From the NCBI GenBank assembly GCA_920105625.2, contig OV050033.1, positions 108,213,700 through 108,277,699 of the forward strand: 64,000 nucleotides of DNA. Direction: 5' to 3'. A program made the position numbers and the translations under genes. The notes below the pieces were generated by a model, which worked only from the letters and a program-made list of their open reading frames with translations, was not told the origin of the DNA and ran no database searches. Of the stretch, positions 12,111 to 22,380 are shown piece after piece (the first letter of the stretch is position 1; each line of letters starts with the position of its first letter). Origin of the DNA: Clusia tigrina (Eukaryota > Arthropoda > Insecta > Diptera > Clusiidae).

Positions 12111-15100
12111 AAAACCTTGACATTTTTTTAACAATAAAGTACTCGAGCCTCTTGTCAATTTAAGCTATCGCTCAAAGCTATGCTACCCTTGAGTCCCAAA
12201 TCAAACACTGACAAAACTTCAAATGGCCCTAACTTCGATACGGTACGTCCTACACCTATCAATTTTTGCAAAATACAAATGCTTGTAACTTTATACTGGA
12301 GCGTCATAAGACATTGAAATTTTGTAACAATAAAGTACTCGAGCCTCTTGTCAATTTAAGCTATCGCTCACAGCTATGCCAACCTTGAGTCCCTAATCAA
12401 ACACTGATAAAACTTCAAATGGTTCCAACTTCTATACAGTACGTCCTACACCTATCAAAGTTTGCAACATACAAATGATTGTAACTTTTTACTGGAGCGT
12501 CATAAAACCTTGACATTTTGTAACAATAAAGTACTCGAGCATCTTGTCAATTTAAGCTATCGCTCAAAGCTATGCTACCCTTGAGTCCCAAATCAAACAC
12601 TGACAAAACTTCAAATGGCGCTAACTTTTCTACGTTACTTCCTACACCTATCAAAGTTTCCAACATACAAATGCTTGTAACTTTTTACTGGAGCGTCATA
12701 AAACCTTGAAATTTTGTAACAATAAAGTACTCGAGCCTCTTGTCAATTTAAGCTATCGCTCTAAGCTATGCTGCCCTTGAGTCCCAAATAAAACACTGAT
12801 AAAACTTCAAATGGCCCCAACTTCTACACGGTACATCCTACACCTATCAAAGTTTGCAAGATACAAATGCTTGTAACTTTTTACTGGAGCGTCATAAAAC
12901 CTTGAAATTTGTTTAACAATAAAGTACTCGAGCCTCTTGTCAATTTAAGCTATCGCTCCAAGCTATGCTACCCTTGAGTCCCAAATCAAATACAGATAAA
13001 ACTTCAAATGGCACTAACTTCTATACGGTACGTCCCACACCTATCAAAGTTTGCAACATACAAATGCTTGTAACTTTTTACTGGAGCGTCATAAAACCTT
13101 GAAATTTTGTGACAATAAAGTAATCGAGCCTCAAACACTGATAAAACTTCAAATGGCCCTAGCTTCTATACGGTACGTCCTACACGTATCAAAGTTTCCA
13201 ACATACAAATGCTTGTAACTTTTTACTGGAGCGTCATAAAACCTTGAAATTTTGTAACAATAAAGTACTCGAACCTCTTGTCAATTTAAGCTATCGCTCA
13301 AATCTATGCCACCCTTGAGTCCCTAATCAAATACTGACAAAACTTCAAATGGCCCTAACTTCTATACGGTACGTCCTACACCTATCAAAGTTTGCAACAT
13401 ACAAATGCTTGTAACTTTTTACTGGAGCGTCATAAAACCTTTAAATTTTGTAACAATAAAGTACTCGAGCCTCTTGTCTATTTAAGCTACCGATCAAAGC
13501 TATGCTGCCCTTGAGTCCCAAATCAAACACTGATAAAACTTCAAATGGCCCCAACTTATATACGGTAAGTCCTACACCTATCAAAGTTTGCAACATACAA
13601 ATGCTTGTAACTTTTTACTGGAGCGTCATAAAACCTTGAAATTTTGTAACAATAAAGTACTCGAGCCTCTTTTCAATTTAAGCTATCGCTCAAAGCTATG
13701 CTGCCCTTGAGTCCCAAATAAAACACTGATAAAACTTCAAATGGCCTCAACTTCTACACGGTACATCCTACACCTATCAAAGTTTGCAAGATACAAATGC
13801 TTGTAACTTTTTACTGGAGCGTCATAAGACCTTGAAATTTTGTAACAATAAAGTACTCGAGCCTCTTGTCAATTTAAGCTATCGCTCAAAGCTATGCCAA
13901 CCTTGAGTCCCTAATCAAACACTGACAAATCTTCAAATGGCCCTAACTTCTATACGGTACGTCCTACACCTATCAAAGTTTGCAACATACAAATGCTTGT
14001 AACTTTTTACTGGAGCGTCACAAAACCTTTAAACTTTGTAAAAATAAAGTTCTCGAGCCTCTTGTCTATTTAAGCTATCGCTCAAAGCTATGCTGCCCTT
14101 GAGTCCCAAATCAAACACTGATAAAACTTCAAATGGCCCTAGCTTCTATACGGTACGTCCTACACGTATCAAAGTTTCCAACATACAAATGCTTGTAACT
14201 TTTTACTGGAGCGTCATAGAACCTTGAAATTTTGTAACAATAAAGTACTCGAGTCTCTTGTCAATTTAAGCTATCGCTCAAAGCTATGCTGCCCTTGAGT
14301 CCCAAATCAAACACTGATAAAACTTCAAATGGCCCCAACTTCTACACGGTACGTCCTACATCTATCAAAGTTTGCAAGATACAAATGCTTGTAACTTTTT
14401 ACTGGAGCGTCATAAAACCTTGAAATTTGTTTAACAATAAAGTACTCGAGCCTCTTGTCAATTTAAGCTATCACTCAAAGCTATGCTACCCTTGAGTCCC
14501 AAATCAAACACTGACAAAACTTCAAATGGCCCTAACTTCTATACGGTACGTCCTACACCTATCAATGTTTGCAACATACAAATGCTTGTAACTTTATACT
14601 GGAGCGTCATAAGACCTTGAAATTTTGTAACAATAAAGTACTCGAGCCTCTTGTCAATTTAAGCTATCGCTCAAAACTATGCTGCCCTTGAATCCCAAAT
14701 CAAACACTGATAAAACTTCGAATGGCCCCAACTTCTATACGGTACGTCCTACACCTATCAAAGTTTGCAACATACAAATGCTTGTAACTTTTTACTGGAG
14801 CGTCATAAAACCTTGAAATTTTGTAACAATAAAGTACTCGAGCCTCTTGTCAATTTAAGCTATCGCTCAAACTATGCCACCCTTGAGTCCCTAATCAAAC
14901 ACTGACAAAACTTCAAATGGCCCTAACTTCTATACGGTACGTCCTACACCTATCAAAGTTTGCAACATACAAATGGTTGTAACTTTTTACTGGAGCGTCA
15001 TAAAACCTTGAAATTTTGTAACAATAAAGTACTCGAGCCTCTTGTCTATTTAAGCTATCGCTCAAAGCTATGCTGCCCTTGAGTCCCAAATCAAACACTG

Positions 15101-16518
15101 AAATCTTGAAATGGCCCCAACTTTTATACGGTAAGTCCTACACCTATCAAAGTTTGCAACATACAAATGCTTGTAACTTTTTACTGGAGCGTCATAAAAC
15201 CTTGAAATTTTGTAACAATAAAGACTCGAGTCTCTTGTCAATTTAAGCTATCGCTCAAAGCTTTGCAACCCTTGAGTCCCAAATCAAACACTGATTAAAC
15301 TTCAAATATAACAAGCTTCTATACGGTACGTCCTACACCTATCAAAGTTTGCAACATACAAATGCTTGTAACTTTTTACTGGAGCGTCATAAAACCTTGA
15401 AATTTTGTAACAATAACGTACTCGAGCCTCTTGTCAATTTAAGCTATCGCTCCAAGCTATGCTACCCTTGAGTCCCAAACCATACACAGATAAAACTTCA
15501 AATGGCACTAACTTCTATACGGTACGTCCTACACCTATCAAAGTTTGCAACATACAAATGCTTGTAACTTTTTACTGGAGCGTCATAAAACCTTGAAATT
15601 TTGTAACAATAAAGTACTCGAGCCTCAAACACTGATAAAACTTCAAATGGTTCCAATTTCTATACAGTACGTCCTACACCTATCAAAGTTTGCAACATAC
15701 AAATGCTTGTAACTTTTTACTGGAGCGTCATAAAACCTTGACATTTTGTAACAATAAAGTACTCGAGCATCTTGTCAATTTAAGCTATCGCTCAAAGCTA
15801 TGCTACCCTTGAGTCCCAAATCAAACACTGACAAAACTTCAAATGGCCCTAACTTTTCTACGTTACGTCCTACACCTATTAAAGTTTCCAACATACAAAT
15901 GCTTGTAACTTTTTACTGGAGCGTCATAAAACCTTGAAATTTTGTAACAATAAAGTACTCGAGCCTCTTGTCAATTTAAGCTATCGCTCTAAGCTATGCT
16001 GCCCTTGAGTCCCAAATAAAACACTGATAAAACTTCAAATGGCCCCAACTTCTACACGGTACATCCTACACCTATCAAAGTTTGCAAGATACAAATGCTT
16101 GTAACTTTTTACTGGAGCGTCATAAAACCTTGAAATTTGTTTAACAATAAAGTACTCGAGCCTCTTGTAAATTTAAGCTATCGCTCCAAGCTATGCTACC
16201 CTTGAGTCCCAAATCAAATACAGATAAAACTTCAAATGGCACTAACTTCTATACGGTACGTCCCACACCTATCAAAGTTTGCAACATACAAATGCTTGTA
16301 ACTTTTTACTGGAGCGTCATAAAACCTTGAAATTTTGTGACAATAAAGTAATCGAGCCTCAAACACTGATAAAACTTCAAATGGCCCTAGCTTCTATACG
16401 GTACGTCCTACACGTATCAAAGTTTCCAACATACAAATGCTTGTAACTTTTTACTGGAGCGTCATAAAACCTTGAAATTTTGTAACAATAAAGTACTCGA
16501 ACCTCTTGTCAATTTAAG
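7651..16518 (+). repeat. Long tandem duplication of about 4 kb (7651-11575 and 12398-16518)
   Basis: From CAAACACTGA at 7651 the sequence is repeated from 12398 at offset 4747, for example AAATGATTGTAAC and the GACCTTG switch at 9081 and 13828. From about 9.9 kb the offset is 4943, because the second copy keeps one monomer (near 14690) that is absent near 9900. The match runs to 11575/16518, where GCTCAAATC versus GCTCACAGC marks the break. Copy lengths are about 3925 and 4121 bp, differing by exactly one 196-bp unit. This second-layer duplication contains the 3.03-kb periodicity. Confidence 0.85.
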
Positions 16519-16701
16519 CTATCGCTCACAGCTATGCCAACCTTGAGTCCCTAATCAAACACTGACAAATCTTCAAATGGCCCTAACTTCTATACGGTAC
16601 GTCCTACACCTATCAAAGTTTGCAACATACAAATGCTTGTAACTTTTTACTGGAGCGTCACAAAATCTTTAAACTTTGTAAAAATAAAGTTCTCGAGCCT
16701 C

Positions 16702-19470
16702 TTGTCAATTTAAGCTATCGCTCTAAGTTATGCTGCCCTTGAGTCCCAAATAAAACACTGATAAAACTTCAAATGGCCCCAACTTCTACACGGTACATCC
16801 TACACCTATCAAAGTTTGCAAGATACAAATGCTTGTAACTTTTTACTGGAGCGTCATAAAACCTTGAAATTCGTTTAACAATAAAGTACTCGAGCCTCTT
16901 GTCAATTTAAGCTATTGCTCCAAGCTATGCTACCCTTGAGTCCCAAATCAAATACAGATAAAACTTCAAATGGCACTAACTTCTATACGGTACGTCCCAC
17001 ACCTATCAAAGTTTGCAACATACAAATGCTTGTAACTTTTTACTGGAGCGTCATAAAACCTTGAAATTTTGTGACAATAAAGTAATCGAGCCTCAAACAC
17101 TGATAAAACTTCAAATGGCCCTAGCTTCTATACGGTACGTCCTACACGTATCAAAGTTTCCAACATACAAATGCTTGTAACTTTTTACTGGAGCGTCATA
17201 AAACCTTGAAATTTTGTAACAATAAAGTACTCGAACCTCTTGTCAATTTAAGCTATCGCTCAAATCTATGCCACCCTTGAGTCCCTAATCAAACACTGAC
17301 AAAACTTCAAATGGCCCTAACTTCTATACGGTACGTCCTACACCTATCAAAGTTTGCAACATACAAATGCTTGTAACTTTTTACTGGAGCGTCATAAAAC
17401 CTTTAAATTTTGTAACAATAAAGTAATCGAGCCTCTTGTCTATTTAAGCTACCGATCAAAGCTATGCTGCCCTTGAGTCCCAAATCAAACACTGATAAAA
17501 CTTCAAATGGCCCCAACTTCTATACGGTAAGTCCTACACCTATCAAAGTTTGCAACATACAAATGCTTGTAACTTTTTACTGGAGCGTCATAAAACCTTG
17601 AAATTTTGTAACAATAAAGTACTCGAGCCTCTTTTCAATTTAAGCTATCGCTCAAAGCTATGCTGCCCTTGAGTCCCAAATAAAACACTGATAAAACTTC
17701 AAATGGCCTCAACTTCTACACGGTACATCCTACACCTATCAAAGTTTGCAAGATACAAATGCTTGTAACTTTTTACTGGAGCGTCATAAAACCTTGAAAT
17801 TTTTTTAACAATAAAGTACTCGAGCCTCTTGTCAATTTAAGCTATCGCTCAAAGCTATGCTACCCTTGAGTCCCAAATCAAACACTGACAAAACTTCAAA
17901 TGGCCCTAACTTCGATACGGTACGTCCTACACCTATCAATTTTTGCAACATACAAATGCTTGTAAATTTATACTGGTGCGTCATAAGACATTGAAATTTT
18001 GTAACAATAAAGTACTCGAGCCTCTTGTCAATTTAAGCTATCGCTCAAAGCTATGCCAACCTTGAGTCCCTAATCAAACACTGACAAATCTTCAAATGGC
18101 CCTAACTTCTATACGGTACGTCCTACACCTATCAAAGTTTGCAACATACAAATGCTTGTAACTTTTTACTGGAGCGTCACAAAATCTTTAAACTTTGTAA
18201 AAATAAAGTTCTCGAGCCTCTTGTCTATTTAAGCTATCGCTCAAAGCTATGCTGCCCTTGAGTCCCAAATCAAACACTGATAAAACTTCAAATGGCCCTA
18301 GCTTCTATACGGTACGTCCTACACGTATCAAAGTTTCCAACATACAAATGCTTGTAACTTTTTACTGGAGCGTCATAGAACCTTGAAATTTTGTAACAAT
18401 AAAGTACTCGAGCCTCTTGTCAATTTAAGCTATCGCTCAAAGCTATGCTGCCCTTGAGTCCCAAATCAAACACTGATAAAACTTCAAATGGCCCCAACTT
18501 CTACACGGTACGTCCTACATCTATCAAAGTTTGCAAGATACAAATGCTTGTAACATTTTACTGGAGCGTCATAAAACCTTGAAATTTTTTTTTAACAATA
18601 AAGTACTCGAGCCTCTTGTCAATTTAAGCTATCACTCAAAGCTATGCTACCCTTGAGTCCCAAATCAAACACTGACAAAACTTCAAATGGCCCTAACTTC
18701 TATACGGTACGTCCTACACCTATCAATGTTTGCAACATACAAATGCTTGTAACTTTATACTGGAGCGTCATAAGACCTTGAAATTTTGTAACAATAAAGT
18801 ACTCGAGCCTCTTGTCAATTTAAGCTATCGCTCAAAACTATGCTGCCCTTGAATCCCAAATCAAACACTGATAAAACTTCAAATGGCCCCAACTTATATA
18901 CGGTACGTCCTACACCTATCAAAGTTTGCAACATACAAATGCTTGTAACTTTTTACTGGAGCGTCATAAAACCTTGAAATTTTGTAACAATAAAGTACTC
19001 GAACCTCTTGTCAATTTAAGCTATCGGTCAAATCTATGCCACCCTTGAGTCCCTAATCAAACACTGACAAAACTTCAAATGGCCCTAACTTCTATACGGT
19101 AAGTCCTACACCTATCAAAGTTTGCAACATACAAATGCTTGTAACTTTTTACTGGAGCGTCATAAACCCTTGAAATTTTGTAACAATAAAGTACTCGAGC
19201 CTCTTTTCAATTTAAGCTATCGCTCAAAGCTATGCTGCCCTTGAGTCCCAAATCAAACACTGATAAAACTTCAAATGGCCCCAACTTCTACACGGTTTGC
19301 AACATACAAATGCTTGTATCTTTTTACTGGAGCGTCATAAAACCTTTTAATTTTGTAACAATAAAGTACTCGAGCCTCTTGTCTATTTAAGCTATCGCTC
19401 AAAGCTATGCTGCCCTTGAGTCCCAAATCAAACACTGATAAAACTTCAAATGGCCCCAACTTCTACACGG
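16702..19470 (+). repeat. Segmental duplication, copy B (partner 2265-4640)
   Basis: This block carries the same private variants as the block at 2265-4640, offset 14437 then 14830, with two additional monomers around 18.15-18.55 kb. It ends in the paired 175-bp monomers immediately before the LINE insertion. The partner block has no LINE after its paired 175-bp monomers. Confidence 0.85.
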
Positions 19471-19635
19471 TTTGCAACATACAAATGCTTGTATCTTTTT
19501 ACTGGAGCGTCATAAAACCTTTTAATTTTGTAACAATAAAGTACTCGAGCCACTTGTCTATTTAAGCTATCGCTCAAAGCTATGCTGCCCTTGAGTCCCA
19601 AATCAAACACTGATAAAACTTCAAATGTCCCCAAC

Positions 19636-19648
19636 TTCTATACGGTAA
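19636..19648 (+). repeat. Left target-site duplication of the LINE (13 bp)
   Basis: TTCTATACGGTAA here is repeated at 24460-24472 on the other side of the element. It is ordinary satellite sequence. The final GTAA overlaps the pentamer tail of the element, so the exact edge is uncertain by up to about four bases. Confidence 0.92.
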
Positions 19649-19728
19649 TGTAATGTAATGATTGTAAGGGTTAGGCTAAGGCCTTTATGCAATGCGACCA
19701 ACTTGATCTATTGTGCGCCCCTTCGTAC
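19649..19728 (-). other. LINE 3' UTR and ATTAC pentamer tail
   Basis: Eighty bases follow the ORF2 TAA stop. In element direction the end reads CAATCATTACATTACATTAC, that is three ATTAC units instead of poly(A), and there is no AATAAA. Two small palindromes, AAGGCCTT and TTAGGCTAA (one central unpaired base), lie next to each other at about 19671-19686 and could form a hairpin; whether the RT recognises it is speculation. The last TTAC is shared with the target-site duplication. Confidence 0.85.
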
Positions 19729-22377
19729 TTAATTATTTAGTATACTTAGTATATCAAGGAATCGGACCAGCTCCTTTGGACAGAGCATTTGAAGGTCTTC
19801 ATCTTCTAGTATATAGAAACCTAAGATACTGTGTCCCCTGTGGCCTAATGCATCACAGTTGGTGATTAAGTGTCCCACATATTCCTCTTCATCACAGCAG
19901 AATCTGCAAGTGTTCGTGCTAGATTTACCTATTTTGTGTAGGTGTTTGTTGCAGGCGAAGTGGCCTGTTAATGCTCCAGAGAGTGATCTAAGGCATTTTT
20001 TGTTTAAGGTAAGAGCGATTTTTGCTCTATTAGCGTCAAAGCTCAGGAATTTTTTGGAGTGATCGAGGCCGTCAATGCCATTCCAATATTCGCTGATTTT
20101 ATGTTGGATCCATTTTTTGGTCTCTTGTTTTATGTTGTTTTTATTAAAGCCAAAGAAGGGGGTGGGTCCAATAAATGATCCTTCAGCCCCTTTTTTGGCA
20201 TAAAGGTCTGCCTTTTCGTTACCTTCGTGTCCTTCGTGTCCTGGCACCCAAACCAGAGAGACCTGATTGTGGATGGCCAGTTCGTTGAGTGCGTTGTTAC
20301 ACTCTATAAGGACTTTTGATGTAAATGTGTAGCTTTTAAGAGCTTTGAGGACTGATTGACTGTCTGAGAGTATTTCAATTTTTACTCCTTTAAGTCCTCT
20401 TTTAGATAAGATTTCCACTGTTTCCATTATAGCATAGAGCTCCGCATGGAAAATCGTGGTATCTGCACTTAGGGTTATTGATTTGTGTGCTCTAGGTCCC
20501 ACTATTCCTGCTCCTACCCCCTTGAGCGTTTTGGATCCATCTGTATACCATTTTTGCGAATCATCGTGTAGCCATGTTGGGCTATCGTTCCACTCCTCCC
20601 TTGATGGGAATATGACATTGTACCTCTTGGTGAAATTGAGTACTGAGTCTGTGTGGTCACTTACCTGGGTCATGTGCATAGCATCTTTGACCAAATTTAG
20701 AATTTCTAGGTGTCCAGTGAGATTTGCTGGTTTGAATTTTTCATTTGCATGGATTGAGAGTGCTTGCCTTGCAGCTTTCTCTTGTATTGCTAGGTGTAGC
20801 GGTGGTAAATTTAACAGCGCTTCCATGCCAGCAGTTGGGGTAGTTCTCATAGCCCCTGTGATGCTTAGGCATGCCAGCCTTTGTAATTTGCACAGTTTTA
20901 ATTTGGCTGTTGTTTGTTTTGTTTTTCCCCACCATACCAATGCCCCATATAGTATGATGGGTTTAACCATTTGGGTGTATATCCAGAAGGTCATTTTGGG
21001 GCTCAGACCCCAGGATTTTCCCAGAAGTTGGTTTGTAGTCCAAAGGTTTTTCGTGGCTTTCTTTATTACCGAGTTAAGGTGTGCCTCCCAGGTGAGTTTT
21101 TTATCTAGGATGATACCTAGATATTTTACCTCTTCATGTAAGGGTACCTCTATTCCATTTATTTTTAATGTTGGGATATCAAATGTCCTTTTCCTGGTGA
21201 AGGGGACAATAGTGGTTTTGGTGGGGTTGATTGATAGCCCCTCTTTCCTGCACCACTCCCATGTTGTGTCTAAGGCATCTTGCATCAGGTCTCCAATAGT
21301 CCTTTCATGATTGCCTTGGATTATTATAGATATGTCATCTGCATATCCAATTGTTTTGTATCCTTTATTATTAAGGATCTGTATTAGGTTATGAACTAGT
21401 ATGGACCATAGCAGTGGTGATAGTACTCCCCCCTGCGGACATCCCTTTACCGCTGTAACACTCATGTTAATTTGCCCTAAAGAGGCTGTGATTATTCTTT
21501 GGTTTAGCATATTGCTTACCCATTTTACTATTGCTGGATCTGCTCCCCTGTTGGAGAGTGCCAGTTCTATTGCTTGAAAGTTCGCATTGTCGAAAGCACC
21601 CTCAATGTCCATGAATGCACAGAGGGCTACCTCCTTTAGGCCTAGTGCCTTTTCTATATCACGAACAATTGTGTGTAGTGCTGTGACTGTAGATTTCCCT
21701 TTTTGATAGGCAAATTGTAGCTTATGTAGTGGAGTATCAGAGATTACCTCCTCTCTTAGGTAGCAGTCCAATATCTTTTCCATGGTTTTTAACATGAAGG
21801 AGGTTAGACTGATTGGCCTGTAGGATTTGGGAGATTCGGGGGGTTTATTTCCACCCTTTGGTAGGAATATAGCCTTAACCTCCCGCCAAACCTTAGGAAC
21901 ATATCCCAATATTAAAGTAGATCTAAAGATTTGAACCAAAATTTGTATTAATCTCCTGGTCCCTTTTGAAAGTAGGGCTGGAAATATACCATTAGGTCCA
22001 GGTGATTTGTAGGGTTTAAACGAGTTGATTGCCCATTCAACCCTTTCAAATTTTACTATTCTGAAGATAGTAGAGTTTCTTGCCCTGTAGCGATTGTACG
22101 CTGACACCCCATGATCGTTGTCGCTGGTTGTGTTAGGCCGGCAATCAGGGAAATGAGTTTTAAGAAGAAGCTCTAGTGTATCCTTAAAAGTGTTTGTGAA
22201 AGTACCATCCGGTGCCTTTAGAGTGCCAATTGGGTTAATTACCCCCTTGGACAGTGATTTTTGTATTCTGGCTGTCGTTGGGACATCTTTAAGTTCTTCA
22301 CAGAAGTTTTTCCATGAGTTCCTTTTTGATTTCCTTAGTTCCTTGTTGTATAGTGTCAGGGATTTTTTATATTCGTC
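19729..22377 (-). CDS. LINE ORF2 C-terminal part: reverse transcriptase and RNase H
   Basis: Open frame of 882 codons downstream of the premature TGA; the first usable alternative start is GTG at 22105-22107, giving 792 aa, and it is unlikely to be translated alone. Numbering from that GTG: KSPGPNG 34-40, SYRPISLTS 95-103, QFAYQKGKST 131-140, motif A MDIEGAFD with D167, motif B GCPQGGVLSPLLW 222-234, motif C YADD 255-258, KYLGIILD 328-335. RNase H: YTDGS (D523), HAELYAI (E556), LSDSQS (D582), VPGHEGHEGNEKAD (H624, D634). Then CRFC-x8-H-x4-C with C734, C737, H746, C751, and a TAA stop. All RT and RNase H catalytic acids are present. The usual KSPGPDG has N in place of D, a non-catalytic change. 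The RNase H domain separates this element from typical Jockey elements. Confidence 0.93.
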   Translation of the reverse strand, partial: DEYKKSLTLYNKELRKSKRNSWKNFCEELKDVPTTARIQKSLSKGVINPIGTLKAPDGTFTNTFKDTLELLLKTHFPDCRPNTTSDNDHGVSAYNRYRARNSTIFRIVKFERVEWAINSFKPYKSPGPNGIFPALLSKGTRRLIQILVQIFRSTLILGYVPKVWREVKAIFLPKGGNKPPESPKSYRPISLTSFMLKTMEKILDCYLREEVISDTPLHKLQFAYQKGKSTVTALHTIVRDIEKALGLKEVALCAFMDIEGAFDNANFQAIELALSNRGADPAIVKWVSNMLNQRIITASLGQINMSVTAVKGCPQGGVLSPLLWSILVHNLIQILNNKGYKTIGYADDISIIIQGNHERTIGDLMQDALDTTWEWCRKEGLSINPTKTTIVPFTRKRTFDIPTLKINGIEVPLHEEVKYLGIILDKKLTWEAHLNSVIKKATKNLWTTNQLLGKSWGLSPKMTFWIYTQMVKPIILYGALVWWGKTKQTTAKLKLCKLQRLACLSITGAMRTTPTAGMEALLNLPPLHLAIQEKAARQALSIHANEKFKPANLTGHLEILNLVKDAMHMTQVSDHTDSVLNFTKRYNVIFPSREEWNDSPTWLHDDSQKWYTDGSKTLKGVGAGIVGPRAHKSITLSADTTIFHAELYAIMETVEILSKRGLKGVKIEILSDSQSVLKALKSYTFTSKVLIECNNALNELAIHNQVSLVWVPGHEGHEGNEKADLYAKKGAEGSFIGPTPFFGFNKNNIKQETKKWIQHKISEYWNGIDGLDHSKKFLSFDANRAKIALTLNKKCLRSLSGALTGHFACNKHLHKIGKSSTNTCRFCCDEEEYVGHLITNCDALGHRGHSILGFYILEDEDLQMLCPKELVRFLDILSILNN

Positions 22378-22380
22378 TCA
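22378..22380 (-). other. Premature in-frame TGA in LINE ORF2
   Basis: The plus strand reads TCA, so the element strand reads TGA between codons for KKYKT and DEYKKS. Sequence on both sides is in the same frame: 22380 to 22107 is 273 bases, or 91 codons, with no other stop. One transition from CGA would explain it. It sits in the linker between the endonuclease and RT, outside any catalytic motif. Confidence 0.92.

Larger units (their letters stand above)
1..19648 (+). repeat. 196-bp satellite array, left block
   Basis: Head-to-tail tandem repeat. The word TTGAGTCCC recurs at 1, 197, 394, 590, 786 and 982, giving a period of 195-197 bp that continues across the block. A consensus monomer counts 75 G or C in 196 (about 38% GC). 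Nearly every monomer contains an XhoI-type CTCGAG, an AATAAA on this strand, and a well-kept core around ACATACAAATGCTTGTAAC. Divergence between neighbours is a few percent to perhaps 10%, with indels mostly in a T-tract (AAATTTTG versus AAATTTTTTT). Subsets of monomers carry a 51-bp or a 21-bp deletion. No host gene is seen; short antisense open frames of 61-69 codons are products of the repeat. The last 13 bases form the left target-site duplication of the inserted LINE. The genomic role (centromere, pericentromere or other heterochromatin) cannot be read from sequence. Confidence 0.98.

Noticed and set aside
1..19648. CRISPR array or similar prokaryotic repeat-spacer system
   Set aside because: Repeats are about 196 bp with no unique spacers; the whole unit is repeated. 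The associated element is a eukaryotic LINE.
19664..19690. Telomere-like CCTAACCC in the LINE 3' UTR
   Set aside because: Single occurrence, not tandem, and within element sequence; most likely chance.
20456..21310. 284-codon plus-strand open frame, and other frames inside 19.7-24.4 kb (19859, 20741, 22190, 22736, 23224, 23540, 24135)
   Set aside because: They lie opposite or out of frame with LINE ORF1/ORF2, whose motifs are clear. They show no recognisable domain and are shadows of the coding strand.
22105..22107. GTG at this position as the true start of a separate RT gene
   Set aside because: The 90 codons upstream back to the TGA are open, in frame and LINE-like, so the RT region belongs to the same ORF2 as the endonuclease; the GTG is only the first alternative start after the stop.
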